In this document: positions 1 through 9,193 of the stretch, one piece after another
Numbering within the stretch: position 1 is the first letter of the stretch
Layout: each line of letters begins with the position of its first letter
From: Thiobacillus denitrificans DSM 12475
GTDB lineage: Bacteria; Pseudomonadota; Gammaproteobacteria; Burkholderiales; Thiobacillaceae
DNA: 64,000 nt
NCBI RefSeq assembly: GCF_000376425.1
Contig: NZ_AQWL01000002.1
Coordinates: 391,805 to 455,804 of the forward strand
Reading direction: 5' to 3'
The notes under the pieces: generated by a model
Seen by the model: only the letters and a program-made list of their open reading frames with translations
Told to the model about the DNA's origin: nothing
Database searches by the model: none
Position numbers and translations under genes: made by a program

Positions 1-2
1 CG

Positions 3-32
3 GAGGTGGCCGCCCGGATGGGATATCGATGA
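3..32 (+). CDS. C-terminal end of an upstream gene (partial)
   Basis: The first bases read in frame as EVAARMGYR followed by TGA at 30-32. That stop overlaps the ATG at 29 of the next gene (ATGA), the same coupling seen repeatedly in this cluster. Only nine codons are visible, so no function can be given. It is called from the overlap and would probably be another glycan-biosynthesis gene. Confidence 0.35.
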   Translation, partial: EVAARMGYR

Positions 33-1222
33 TGGCGGCGGCGCTCATTTTTGCGGTGCTGCTGCTGGTGTGGACAGGGGTGCTGCTGGTGTTTGCCGCG
101 CCGCTCGCCGCACGCTGGCGCGAGCCGGTGCTGCGCCAGCCGGTGCTCATCATCGAAAGCGATGACTGGGGGGCCGGGCCGCTGGCGCAGGCCGACGCAT
201 TGCGCTGCCTGGCCGCGTCGTTGCAGCGCGTGCGCGATCGCAGCGGGCGGCCGGCCGTGATGACGCTGGGGGTGGTGCTGGAAGTGCCCGACGGCACGCG
301 CATCGCAGCGGCCGGCTGCACGGAATACCACGCACTGACGCTTGCCGATGCCCGCTTCGATGCCGTCCGGGCAGCGATGATGGACGGCATCCGGGCGGGC
401 GTGTTTGCGCCGCAATTGCATGGCCAGTGCCACTATTGGCCGCCGGCGCTGCTGGCCGCCGCACAGGCGGATGCGGACGTACGGGCCTGGCTCACCGCAG
501 CCGAACCCGCTGCAACCGAGGACCTGCCATCGCATTTGCAAAGCCGCTGGATTGATGCTTCCGTCCTGCCGTCGCGCGCGCTGGCGCCGGCGGTGATGCG
601 GCAGGCCGCCGCCGCCGAGGCCGCCGGTTATCGGGCCATTTTCGGCAGCGCGCCGCAGGTGGCAGTCGCCACCACGTTCGTCTGGAACGACGCGATCGAG
701 GCCGCCTGGACGCAGGCAGGAATCGAAGCCGTCATCACGCCGGGCCGCCGCGCCACCTGCCGCAACGCCAAAGGGCAACCGGACTGCGTGGATGCCACGA
801 TGCTGACGGGCGAGCGGGCGTCAACGGGGCCCACCTACCTGGTGCGCGACGTGTATTTCGAGCCGGCGCTTGGGCAGCCGCCGCAGCGTCTGCTGGAAGG
901 CCTGCAGGCGCGCACGCGGCAGGGCCGCGCCTGCCTGGTCGAAACCCATCGCTTCAATTTCCTGCAGGCGCCGGACGCCAGCCTTGCCGCCCTGGAAACG
1001 GGACTGACGGCCGCGCTCGCCGCCAGCCCCGGCCTGCGCTTTCTCTCGCCGCTGGAACTGGCGCGCGCCGTGCGGGAGCGCGACCCGGCCTGGGTCGAGT
1101 CCCGGCTGCGGCCGCGCGTCGCCGCCTGGCGTGCGCGCCTGGACGAGATCCCGCGCTTCCGTCGCCTGGCGCAACTCACTGGCCTGGCGTTGCCGCTGGC
1201 CTGGCTGGAGCGGACGGCGTGA
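29..1222 (+). CDS. NodB-like polysaccharide deacetylase family protein, membrane-anchored, divergent
   Basis: 397 residues. Residues 3-25 form a hydrophobic N-terminal segment that should anchor the protein in the inner membrane or act as an uncleaved signal. The rest looks like a divergent carbohydrate esterase 4 fold: ESDDWG at 43-48 takes the place of the usual TFDDG metal/base motif, and HGQCH at 131-135 supplies the H-x3-H pair. Family knowledge would make it a zinc-dependent deacetylase or an inactive relative acting on a periplasmic glycan; the exact substrate cannot be read. It starts at tandem ATG codons (29 and 32) overlapping the previous stop, and its own stop overlaps the next GTG start. 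Functional call moderate because the motifs are degenerate. Confidence 0.65.
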   Translation: MMAAALIFAVLLLVWTGVLLVFAAPLAARWREPVLRQPVLIIESDDWGAGPLAQADALRCLAASLQRVRDRSGRPAVMTLGVVLEVPDGTRIAAAGCTEYHALTLADARFDAVRAAMMDGIRAGVFAPQLHGQCHYWPPALLAAAQADADVRAWLTAAEPAATEDLPSHLQSRWIDASVLPSRALAPAVMRQAAAAEAAGYRAIFGSAPQVAVATTFVWNDAIEAAWTQAGIEAVITPGRRATCRNAKGQPDCVDATMLTGERASTGPTYLVRDVYFEPALGQPPQRLLEGLQARTRQGRACLVETHRFNFLQAPDASLAALETGLTAALAASPGLRFLSPLELARAVRERDPAWVESRLRPRVAAWRARLDEIPRFRRLAQLTGLALPLAWLERTA

Positions 1223-2148
1223 CGCCGCGCTTCTCGGTCGTCATTCCCGCGTTCAACGCCGCCGCCACGCTGGCGCGCGCGATCGAATCGGTGCTGGCGC
1301 AAAGCTGGCCGGCATACGAAATCATCGTGATCGACGACGGCTCGACCGATGCCACCGCCGTGGTCGCGCGCCAGTTCGGCGGCGCCGTGCGCCTGATCCG
1401 GCAAAACAATAGCGGCGTCTCGGCGGCGCGCAACGCCGGTGCGGCGGCTGCCCGCGGCGACTGGCTGGCGTTTCTCGACGCCGACGACTGGTATGCGGAC
1501 GATCGCATCAAGCTGCATGCGGAATGGATCGCCGAAGATGCCACGCTGGATTGCCTGACCGGCGATTACGAATATCGCGATGCGGCAGGCGGCTTGCTCG
1601 GCACCTCGATGGCGCAGCACCCGTCGGGGCGCCTGCTGCTCGCCAAGGCCGCAGGCGCGATGCGGGTGGTGATGGAAACCCCGGCCGAGATGGCCGCCTT
1701 CGCGGCCGATCATTTCGGTGACACCCATACGCTTTCCGTCCCGTGCGCCCGCTTTGTCGAACTGGGCGGCTATCCGATCGGCTTCAAGGTGTGCGAGGAC
1801 GTGCATTTCCTGACCCGGCTGCTGGCAGGCAGTCGCCGCATCGGCGTGATTTGCCAAAGTCTCGGCGTCTATGTGATCCACGGCGGCAGTGCCACTCGCC
1901 GCGACCCGGTGGCGGCGCAGCGGGAGAACGTGCGCACCCTCGCCGATCTGGCGCAGCGGGCGGAAAATTTCCCGGCGCCGGTCAGGCAGGGCGTGGCGGC
2001 GCGGATGCAAAACGCCCGCTACAACCTTGGCTGTGCCTTGAGCAAAAACGGCCAGCGGATTGCGGCCGTCGGCGCCGTATTGCCTTCATTGGCGGCGCGC
2101 CCGGGCTGGCAGAGCCTGCGCAACGTGCTGTCGATGCTGAGGGGGTGA
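1219..2148 (+). CDS. Family 2 glycosyltransferase
   Basis: 309 residues, GT-A fold. The N-terminus has the family opening FSVVIPAFN, then IDDGSTD and the DXD motif FLDADDW (near residues 89-95) that binds the metal-nucleotide-sugar. The C-terminal half has no transmembrane segment, so the enzyme should work at the cytoplasmic face of the membrane, adding one sugar to a lipid-linked oligosaccharide. The GTG start at 1219 overlaps the preceding stop as GTGA, implying translational coupling. Sugar donor and acceptor cannot be inferred. Confidence 0.9.
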   Translation: MTPRFSVVIPAFNAAATLARAIESVLAQSWPAYEIIVIDDGSTDATAVVARQFGGAVRLIRQNNSGVSAARNAGAAAARGDWLAFLDADDWYADDRIKLHAEWIAEDATLDCLTGDYEYRDAAGGLLGTSMAQHPSGRLLLAKAAGAMRVVMETPAEMAAFAADHFGDTHTLSVPCARFVELGGYPIGFKVCEDVHFLTRLLAGSRRIGVICQSLGVYVIHGGSATRRDPVAAQRENVRTLADLAQRAENFPAPVRQGVAARMQNARYNLGCALSKNGQRIAAVGAVLPSLAARPGWQSLRNVLSMLRG

Positions 2149-2152
2149 CCGC

Positions 2153-3307
2153 TTGAACCGCCTGCTGGTGCTGACCGAATTGTTTTTGCCGACCAAGGGC
2201 GGTACCGCCGTATGGGCGGCCGAGGTGTACAAACGCCTCGGCGGCAAGGAAATCCATATCGTCACCGCCGAGGTGCCGGGCGCGGCCACGGTCGATGCGC
2301 GGCACCCCAACACCATTCATCGCCTGAACCTCAAGCGTGTGGCCTGGCTACGCCCCGAGTCGCTGGTGATGTACGCACGCTTTTTCTTCAAGTCGCTGGC
2401 ACTGGCGCTGACCCACCGCTTCGATGCGATCCATGCCTTCCGCGCGCTGCCCGAAGGGCTGGTGGCGTGGGCGGTGGCGCGGCTGACCCGGCGCCCGGTG
2501 GTTGTCTATGCCCACGGCGAGGAGCTCACCAGCTGGGGAAGCGGCGGCAAATACAAGGCCATGCGGTTTGCCCTGCGCCATGCCGACCGGGTCGTCGCCA
2601 ATAGCGAGCATACGCGCGCCACCCTGCTTGCCATGGGGGTCACCGCGACCCGCATTGCCGTCATTTATCCCGGTGTCGATGTGTCGGTGTTCCGGCCAGG
2701 ACTGGGCGTCGAGGATTTGCGTAAAGACCTGGGGATCGGCCGCGACGACAAGCTGGTGTTCTCGGTCGGCCGGCTGTCGCGCCGCAAGGGCTTCGATCAG
2801 GCGATCCGTGCCGTGGCACGGCTGCGCAGCGAAGGCATTGCAGTGCGCTACGTCATCGCGGGAATCGGCGAGGACGCCGATTATCTCGACGGTCTGATTG
2901 CGCAACATCGTCTGCAGGGCATCGCCCACCGCATCGGCGCGGTGGAGGAAGCCGATCTGCCGCGCTGGCTGAATGCCTGCGACGTGTTCGCCATGCCCAA
3001 CCGCGACATCAACGGCGACAATGAGGGCTTCGGTATGGTGTTCATCGAGGCGGCCGCCTGCGGCAAGCCCAGCCTGGCAGGCGAAGCGGGCGGCACCGGT
3101 TCGGCGGTGCTGCACGAGCAGACGGGCCTGCGGGTGGATGGAACCTCGGTCGAGGCGGTGGCGGACGGCCTGCGCAGCCTGCTGACGCAGCCGGCGCAGA
3201 CCTGCGAATGGGGGCAGCGCGCGCTGCAGCGGGTCGAGCGCGAATTTGCCTGGGAACGCGTCGCCGACAAGACCCACAAGCTGAGCCTGAACGCAAACGA
3301 ACCTTGA
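2153..3307 (+). CDS. Family 4 (GT-B) glycosyltransferase
   Basis: 384 residues. The N-terminal Rossmann half carries the acceptor side (PTKGGTAVW near residues 12-20). The C-terminal half has the retaining GT4 signature FSVGRLSRRKGFD and the E-x7-E motif in EGFGMVFIEAAACG, which contacts the nucleotide sugar. The TTG start at 2153 is four bases past the previous stop and is preceded by a GAGGGGG ribosome site at about 2139-2145. It is part of a plus-strand glycan operon with flanking GT2 genes. Confidence 0.88.
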   Translation: MNRLLVLTELFLPTKGGTAVWAAEVYKRLGGKEIHIVTAEVPGAATVDARHPNTIHRLNLKRVAWLRPESLVMYARFFFKSLALALTHRFDAIHAFRALPEGLVAWAVARLTRRPVVVYAHGEELTSWGSGGKYKAMRFALRHADRVVANSEHTRATLLAMGVTATRIAVIYPGVDVSVFRPGLGVEDLRKDLGIGRDDKLVFSVGRLSRRKGFDQAIRAVARLRSEGIAVRYVIAGIGEDADYLDGLIAQHRLQGIAHRIGAVEEADLPRWLNACDVFAMPNRDINGDNEGFGMVFIEAAACGKPSLAGEAGGTGSAVLHEQTGLRVDGTSVEAVADGLRSLLTQPAQTCEWGQRALQRVEREFAWERVADKTHKLSLNANEP

Positions 3308-3315
3308 CTCTGTCT

Positions 3316-4182
3316 ATGACCGACACTACGCAAGCCTGGCCCGTCGCCGTCTTTGCCCACAACGAGGCACGCAACATCATCGCCTGCCTCGACAGCCTGC
3401 GTGCCGCCACCGGCCATCCAGCCGAATGCTACGTACTGGCCAACGCCTGCGCCGACCGTACCGAAGCCCTGGTGCGCGAATACAGCGCCAGCCATCCCGG
3501 CGTGCACCTGGTATCGATCGCGCTGGGCGACAAGGCCAACGCCTGGAATGTGTTCGTGCATGAAGTCGCGCCACGCGGCGCGGCGCACTATTTCTTCATC
3601 GACGGCGACGTGCGCGCCACTCCGGGTTCGCTCGACGCCATGGCGCAGGCATTGATGCTGCATCCGCAGGCCAACGGCGTATCGGCGCTGCCCCGAAGCG
3701 GTCGCGGCGTTGCCGCATTTCAGCGCGACATGCTGAAGGACAACGGCATCGCCGGAAATCTGTATGGGCTGCGCGGCGATTTCGTCGAACGCATCCGCGC
3801 CCGGGCCGTCAAAATGCCCGTCGGCACCATCGGCGAAGATGCCTTGATGGGGGCGATGCTGAAATGGGATTTGCGCGGCGACACGCGCTGGGACGACAGC
3901 CGGGTGACCGTGGCCGAGGCGGCCGGCTTCGAATTCGATTCGGTTTCGCCGTGGCTACCGCGCGAATGGAAGAAATATTTCCGCCGGCGCGTACGCTACA
4001 GTATAAGGGGTTACCAGAACCGCATGCTAGGGCGGGCGATCCAGCCTGGCGGGTTCGAGGCGCTGCCGCAGCACGTGGGCGACTTGTATCTGCGCTATCC
4101 TGAGTTGCTGACATTGGGCTGGCGCGGCGCCGATTCCGTGTTTGACTGGCTGGCCATTCGTGAAATCAAGGCAGCCCGATGA
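3316..4182 (+). CDS. Family 2 glycosyltransferase
   Basis: 288 residues from ATG 3316. A TTG at 3304 overlaps the previous stop (TTGA) and would add four residues; the choice is uncertain because neither has a strong ribosome site. The opening AVFAHNEARNI and the FIDGDVRA segment (a DXD variant) mark a GT2 GT-A enzyme. The frame stays open much further upstream inside the previous gene, but that part is not protein-like. No membrane helices are evident. Probably transfers a sugar onto the same lipid-linked glycan as its neighbours. Confidence 0.85.
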   Translation: MTDTTQAWPVAVFAHNEARNIIACLDSLRAATGHPAECYVLANACADRTEALVREYSASHPGVHLVSIALGDKANAWNVFVHEVAPRGAAHYFFIDGDVRATPGSLDAMAQALMLHPQANGVSALPRSGRGVAAFQRDMLKDNGIAGNLYGLRGDFVERIRARAVKMPVGTIGEDALMGAMLKWDLRGDTRWDDSRVTVAEAAGFEFDSVSPWLPREWKKYFRRRVRYSIRGYQNRMLGRAIQPGGFEALPQHVGDLYLRYPELLTLGWRGADSVFDWLAIREIKAAR

Positions 4183-4218
4183 GCGGAATGCCTGTTTGAA
4201 GCAAGAGGACCCGATGCC

Positions 4219-4989
4219 ATGATCCGTTCCGCCAAAATCCTCCTGGCCCTACTCGCCGGCCTGCCGACGGCGGTCGCGCAGGCCAATTGGCTGCCCAGCC
4301 CGGCCGATATGGCGGCGCTGCCGCCGTATTGCGCAGCGCGGTTCAACGAAGGTTCGGATGCCTTCCGGACCTGGCGTTCGAATATGGGCGGGGATTTTAT
4401 TCACGTCCACCACTACTGTGCCGGACTCAATTTCCTCAACCGCGCGCGCGGCAACTTCACCCCTGGCCGCAACGACGGACTGGTGGCCGCAGTGCGCGAG
4501 TTCGACTACGTGCTGTCGCACGCCAGTCCCGATTTCTACCTGCGGGGGGAAATCTTGATGAACCGCGGCGTTGCGCTGTCCTTGATGAAGCGCGATGGCG
4601 AGGCGGTGAGCAACCTGCTCGAGGCGATCAGGCTGGATGCGCGGCAGTCACGCGCCTATATGACGCTGGCCGACTTGTACGACAAGCAGAAGAACCGAGC
4701 CAAGGCGCTGGAAACCGTGAGTGAGGGCCTGCGCCAAAATCCGGGCACCAGGAGCCTGCAGCGGCGCTATACCGAGCTGGGCGGCAAGCTGCCGTATCCG
4801 GAACCCGCTGTGGCCGCGGCGGCAACGATCGAAGCGGCCAAACCCGCAGCTGAACCGGCTGCGGCGCAACCGGTCGAGCCAGCCCAGGTCGACACCCCGA
4901 CCGCATCCGGTGCGCCAGTTGCCGAACCGAGCGCCCCGCCCAAGATCGGCTCGCCGCAGAATCCCTACTGCCGCTTCTGTCCGGATTGA
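4219..4989 (+). CDS. Periplasmic tetratricopeptide-repeat protein
   Basis: 256 residues. Residues 1-22 look like a Sec signal peptide cut after AQA. The mature part has a cysteine-containing N-terminal segment (LPPYCAARF, HHYCAGLNF), then two to three TPR-like helices around residues 95-185 (RGEILMNRGVALSLMKRDGE and AYMTLADLYDKQKNRAKAL), then an Ala/Pro/Glu-rich linker. It ends in NPYCRFCPD, a paired-cysteine tail. A ribosome site AGAGGA lies at 4203-4208. Such repeats mediate protein contacts, so it may scaffold an envelope polysaccharide complex. That role is inferred from position only. Confidence 0.75.
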   Translation: MIRSAKILLALLAGLPTAVAQANWLPSPADMAALPPYCAARFNEGSDAFRTWRSNMGGDFIHVHHYCAGLNFLNRARGNFTPGRNDGLVAAVREFDYVLSHASPDFYLRGEILMNRGVALSLMKRDGEAVSNLLEAIRLDARQSRAYMTLADLYDKQKNRAKALETVSEGLRQNPGTRSLQRRYTELGGKLPYPEPAVAAAATIEAAKPAAEPAAAQPVEPAQVDTPTASGAPVAEPSAPPKIGSPQNPYCRFCPD

Positions 4990-5020
4990 AGCCGGCGTCC
5001 TGAGCACGGAGCAGGCTGTG

Positions 5021-6037
5021 ATGTTGCCATGGAAAGTGAGGCATGCATCGAGAGTGGCGCAGAACGCGCTCGCCTACTTCAAGAACAGGATGCATGGCGC
5101 GTTCACGGCGAAGCAGGGCGAGAAGACGATAGTCTTTTGCTGCAAATTCCACGGTACCACCGGCGCCACCATCGCCATCGCACGGATCGCGAATTTGTTC
5201 GCGGACAAGTACGCGGTCTGTTTCATCGCGAGCCCGGCCAGCGACTACAACCCCATGCTGGGAAGCAAGGTGCGGATAGCGTCCTGGGGCATGCTGCAGA
5301 AGCGCACGTTCGATTTGTATGTGTGTGACGGGCACATGGATGTCGCCTTTTTCTCCAGAATGGCGGCAGAGGGCAGGCGCTCATTGCTGACAATCCATGG
5401 GGTCTTAGGCAAGGAAAATAAGCTTGAGAAGGTATTTCTAGCGACCAAGTCCCACCTGGTCAGCGAGATCCAGTTCATGCATCACGAGGTCGACCCTTCT
5501 CGCTACTTCGTGATCCCGAATTATTGCGAGAAGGTCGCCAAGACACGGCATGTTGGAAATGTGGGTGTCGTGGGGCGGGTGGCCGACCCGAACAAGAATG
5601 TTCCGGAGGCATTGTCGATCGCAGAGGCGTCCGATGCGCGGATGGTTCATGTGTGGGGCGGGAGCGATTCCGGCAGCGCAGGGGGGCGGGTGCGTTATCA
5701 CGCGTGGACACGCAGAAAGAAAAAAATTTACGATTCCTTCGACGTCCTGGTTTCAATGTCCAGACAGGAATCGATGGGGCTGACGGTGATCGAGGCAATG
5801 TCCTGCGGGATCCCCTGCGTTCTATCCGACATACCCGGATTTCGTATTTACAAGGACTGTCCGGGCATCGCGCTTGTCCCCCTGGGGGACAAGGATGCCG
5901 CTGTTCGCGAGGTCAATCGTTTCCTGAACGCCGACCCCGAACTCGGGCGGCAGATGGAAACCTACTGGAAAGCGCATTATTCCCGGGATGCCGTGGCTCA
6001 AAAATGGTTTAAGGAAGTCCGCGCGCTAGTTTCTTGA
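5021..6037 (+). CDS. Family 4 (GT-B) glycosyltransferase
   Basis: 338 residues from the ATG at 5021, chosen because GGAG lies at about 5008-5011 and family-like sequence begins there; the frame is open 300 bases further upstream but only as a shadow of the TPR gene. The C-terminal half shows NVGVVGRVADPNKN and the E-x7-E motif in ESMGLTVIEAMSCGIP, typical of retaining GT4 enzymes. Base composition is visibly less GC-rich than its neighbours, suggesting separate acquisition. It is the last gene of the plus-strand glycan block and converges on the minus-strand block. Confidence 0.85.
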   Translation: MLPWKVRHASRVAQNALAYFKNRMHGAFTAKQGEKTIVFCCKFHGTTGATIAIARIANLFADKYAVCFIASPASDYNPMLGSKVRIASWGMLQKRTFDLYVCDGHMDVAFFSRMAAEGRRSLLTIHGVLGKENKLEKVFLATKSHLVSEIQFMHHEVDPSRYFVIPNYCEKVAKTRHVGNVGVVGRVADPNKNVPEALSIAEASDARMVHVWGGSDSGSAGGRVRYHAWTRRKKKIYDSFDVLVSMSRQESMGLTVIEAMSCGIPCVLSDIPGFRIYKDCPGIALVPLGDKDAAVREVNRFLNADPELGRQMETYWKAHYSRDAVAQKWFKEVRALVS

Positions 6038-6079
6038 ACACACCGTGCGCATTCCGGCAACACGGCATGCAAGCCCATA

Positions 6080-9000
6080 TCACTCAATGGTGGCCTGTGC
6101 ATCGGTGGCCAGGAAATCCTGCAGCCTTGTCCAGAGTTCGGCACGGATTTCTGGATGCTTGTCCGAAACGTCATATTGGCAAATTGGGTCGTTTTCCAGG
6201 TCGAAGAGCCTTAGCAGATGCCCCGATTCCAGCGGCTGATGAACCAGCTTCCAGCGTCCCCAACGCAACATTCTGTTTTTTGCGCGCAGGATGGTTCCCC
6301 GGAACTGGGGCTTGATCGCAAGTGTTCCGGTACCGCGGTTCGGGACTTCCATCAGTTCCAGTAGCCCCGGGTAGCGCAAATGGCCTTCGGGGAGACCGGG
6401 AATCTCGGTGATCCAGATGCCGGTTTCGTTGAAGGCCGCGAGATGGGGACATTCACCCGTTTCGGCAAGGCAGTTCAGCAGTGAAACACCTTCAACATGC
6501 GCCGGGATAGCCAAACCAACGCGCTCAAGGAGCGTGGGGACGAGATCGATCGAGCGCACCACGCTGTCGATCCTGCCGCGTGGCGGCCTGTGAGGGTCGT
6601 GAATGATCAGCGGGATACGGGGGCTCGCCTCGCCGACTGCCGAATTGCCCTGGCCCCACGTGTCGTGCTCAAAGAATTCCATGCCGTGGTCGGAGTAGAC
6701 GACGACGAGCGTGTTGTCGGCCAGCCCGCAGGCTTCCAGATGCTGCAGCATCATGCCGATCTCGTCGTCGAACTCGGCGACGCAGCCGTCGTACAGGTCG
6801 ATGATCTGGTCGAGGTCGAATTCCGACTTCGGTGCACCCTGGCGGCGGATGATCTCGAACGGGTCGGTTAGCTGCGCCATCGCGAATTTCGATTCGCCGG
6901 TGTAGGCCGGATCGGCGAAGCGCGTGTACCACGGCCACTCCGAGGCGAATGGCGGGTGGGTGGTCGAATAGAAGACGTTGAGGAGGAACGGCTGCGCACT
7001 TTCGGCGAAGCGCGAGACCAGTCGTCGTGCGCGCCTACCCAGCGGCTGCGTCAGCGGTACGCCGCCGAGGTAATACAGTTCCGGCAGCAGCAGGCGGCCC
7101 AGCCGGTTGTGGAGGAAGAGCGAAATATACAGCCGCAAGTCCTTGGGCCCTTGGCGGATCAGGTACTTCAGGTTCCACTGGTCGTGCGGCAGGTCGGTGT
7201 AGTCGAAACCGAAGGAGAACTTGCCCATGTCGGCGCCGCACCAGTCGGAGACCGCGGCGGTGCGATAGCCGGCCTGCTTCAGCAGCGTGGGCAGGGCATC
7301 GACCGTCAGCCGTGTGCTTTCGTCGCTGACGTAGTTGTCACGGATGCCGTGGGTGTGCGGCCAGGTGCCGGTGAACATGGAAATCAGGCTCGGCGCAGTG
7401 CGCGCGCACGGCACGTAACAGTTGGCGAACAGCGCACCGTCAGTTGCCAAGCGATCGAGGTTGGGGCTCAGCTTACGACGGTAGCCGAGCGCGCCGAGGC
7501 GGTCGGCGCGCAGGGTGTCGGAGCCGATCATCAGGATGTTGGGCGGCGCGTTTTCCGCCCGCGCCGGGCGCTTGCGCGGCGGCAGTGCATGCGGCTGCCA
7601 GCCGGCCCAGACGATCGTTCCTGAATAAAACAGGGCTGTGGCCCACAGTGCGATCAAATCGCCGAGGCGGGTATCCTTGGCCAGTTTCCAGGAGGTGGCG
7701 GCCAGCAGCAGGGCTGTGGCAGCGACACCCAGCGCCTGCAGGCGGGCAATACGTGCCGGCGTCATCGCATGCCACAGCCGGTACACCCGGCTCATGCGGT
7801 AATGCATCGACGCCACCAGCAGGCCTGGATTGAAGCGCAGCTTGCGGATGAACTGCAGCATGAAACCGCCCACGATGCCGAGCAGGGCGGCGACAGCGGC
7901 GAGCGGCCCTGACCACCCTGCACCGGATAACGTAGCCAGCATGAAGTAAATCAGCACTCCGGCACCGCCAGTGAACAGCATCACGGCGAATGCCCAGATC
8001 GAGAGCCGGGACAGTGCGAAGAGCGTGTAGCGTCGGTAATGGGTGAGTACTTCCTCGCGCATGCGCGGTCCGGTTTGCGAAAAATCGAGCAGCGATTTGG
8101 CAAGCAGGGCCAGGGTCCCCACACCTGCCACCAGCATCAGCGGAAGCAGGCCCGCCCAGCGTGCATCGCCACTGGCGAACCAGGCGAGTAACCCGCAGGC
8201 TGCAGTGACGACGCCGAGCCCCTTGATCCGCAGCGTACTGCGGTCGGGCGGCAGATCCAGTTGCTTGCGGCGATAGCCAGATTCGCGATGCCCCTGGATT
8301 TCTCCCAGGGCCGCCGCAGTACGGATCAGGTAGAAGCGGCGCTTGGACCATGACAGGCTCAGCAGCCCGTGAAGGAAGTACTCCCCCAGCTTGCGCCACA
8401 TGTAGAGCGGGACGGCGCCGCCACCTTGAATGCGGCTGGTGGAGCGAGTGCGCTGATAGCTTTTCTTCAGCAGGTATGCGAGCCGCAGGCGCTCGGTGTC
8501 GACAAAGTGGTACTGAACAATGGCCGGGGCATACTGGCATTGTTCGCCGCGCGACAGGGCCCGCAAGACGTATTCGCTGTCTTCCCCGCCGCCAAGGTCA
8601 TGGCCATGCGGACCCAGTTCGGTGGAGAACCGGCCCATAGCGTCGAACACCCGACGCCGGACGGTCAGGTTGCCCCCGCCCGGAATAGGGCCGGCAGCCG
8701 CGGTGATCAGGCGAGGCGTGTCGCCCTGATCGTAGCGTGGAACGGGCAGCGGATAAATGCGGTAGGGGCCCTCGTCGTGGACCCAGGCGGGCTCGCTGCC
8801 ATCCCAATCTGGCAGGATGCGTCCGCAATAGAGGCCGGCATCCGGCCACCGATGCACGGCCTGTTCGATGGCGGCCAGGAAGCCCGCATCGACTCGATGG
8901 TCATCATCGACGAACGTGGTGAGCTCTGTTTCGATGCGCCCAATGGCGGCGTTCAGTGCGTGCGACTTTCCGGGGGTGGGGACCTCGATCAGCGACAGAG

Positions 9001-9193
9001 GAAGCAGGCCTTCTGCCTGTTGCCTTGCCTGGTATGCCGTCATGCGTGCGACGGTGTCATCCGTGCAGGCGTTGGCCGCCACCAGTATGCGTACTGGCAT
9101 GGCCGGGCGTTCAGCCCGGTTGAGCGAAGCCAGCACGTTCGCGAGCAGGTTCGCCCGGTTATGCGTGCAGATGAGTATGGTCAGCGCAGTCAC
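6080..9193 (-). CDS. Fusion protein: GT2 glycosyltransferase + membrane domain + sulfatase-fold domain
   Basis: 1037 residues. Residues 1-300 are a GT-A glycosyltransferase (ILICTHNRANL at the start, FVDDDH at 94-99, GGGEDSEY at 201-208). Residues about 325-530 contain several hydrophobic helices. From about 551 a sulfatase/alkaline-phosphatase fold begins with PNILMIGSDTLRADRLG; SDHG at 834-837 supplies metal ligands. The formylglycine consensus C-x-P-x-R is absent: the aligned stretch is T599-A-P-S-L, so Thr is the likely nucleophile, as in lipoteichoic-acid-synthase and phosphoethanolamine-transferase relatives. The GTG start at 9193 overlaps the sulfotransferase stop (GTGA). Family knowledge suggests phospho-group transfer or hydrolysis rather than sulfate-ester cleavage; the topology and the role of the join are inference. 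Confidence 0.85.
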   Translation of the reverse strand: MTALTILICTHNRANLLANVLASLNRAERPAMPVRILVAANACTDDTVARMTAYQARQQAEGLLPLSLIEVPTPGKSHALNAAIGRIETELTTFVDDDHRVDAGFLAAIEQAVHRWPDAGLYCGRILPDWDGSEPAWVHDEGPYRIYPLPVPRYDQGDTPRLITAAAGPIPGGGNLTVRRRVFDAMGRFSTELGPHGHDLGGGEDSEYVLRALSRGEQCQYAPAIVQYHFVDTERLRLAYLLKKSYQRTRSTSRIQGGGAVPLYMWRKLGEYFLHGLLSLSWSKRRFYLIRTAAALGEIQGHRESGYRRKQLDLPPDRSTLRIKGLGVVTAACGLLAWFASGDARWAGLLPLMLVAGVGTLALLAKSLLDFSQTGPRMREEVLTHYRRYTLFALSRLSIWAFAVMLFTGGAGVLIYFMLATLSGAGWSGPLAAVAALLGIVGGFMLQFIRKLRFNPGLLVASMHYRMSRVYRLWHAMTPARIARLQALGVAATALLLAATSWKLAKDTRLGDLIALWATALFYSGTIVWAGWQPHALPPRKRPARAENAPPNILMIGSDTLRADRLGALGYRRKLSPNLDRLATDGALFANCYVPCARTAPSLISMFTGTWPHTHGIRDNYVSDESTRLTVDALPTLLKQAGYRTAAVSDWCGADMGKFSFGFDYTDLPHDQWNLKYLIRQGPKDLRLYISLFLHNRLGRLLLPELYYLGGVPLTQPLGRRARRLVSRFAESAQPFLLNVFYSTTHPPFASEWPWYTRFADPAYTGESKFAMAQLTDPFEIIRRQGAPKSEFDLDQIIDLYDGCVAEFDDEIGMMLQHLEACGLADNTLVVVYSDHGMEFFEHDTWGQGNSAVGEASPRIPLIIHDPHRPPRGRIDSVVRSIDLVPTLLERVGLAIPAHVEGVSLLNCLAETGECPHLAAFNETGIWITEIPGLPEGHLRYPGLLELMEVPNRGTGTLAIKPQFRGTILRAKNRMLRWGRWKLVHQPLESGHLLRLFDLENDPICQYDVSDKHPEIRAELWTRLQDFLATDAQATIE

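Noticed and set aside
6080-9193. Calling the C-terminal domain a classical sulfatase
   Set aside because: The C/S-x-P-x-R formylglycine signature is missing; Thr599 takes its place and the Arg is Leu. The fold name is kept but not the reaction.
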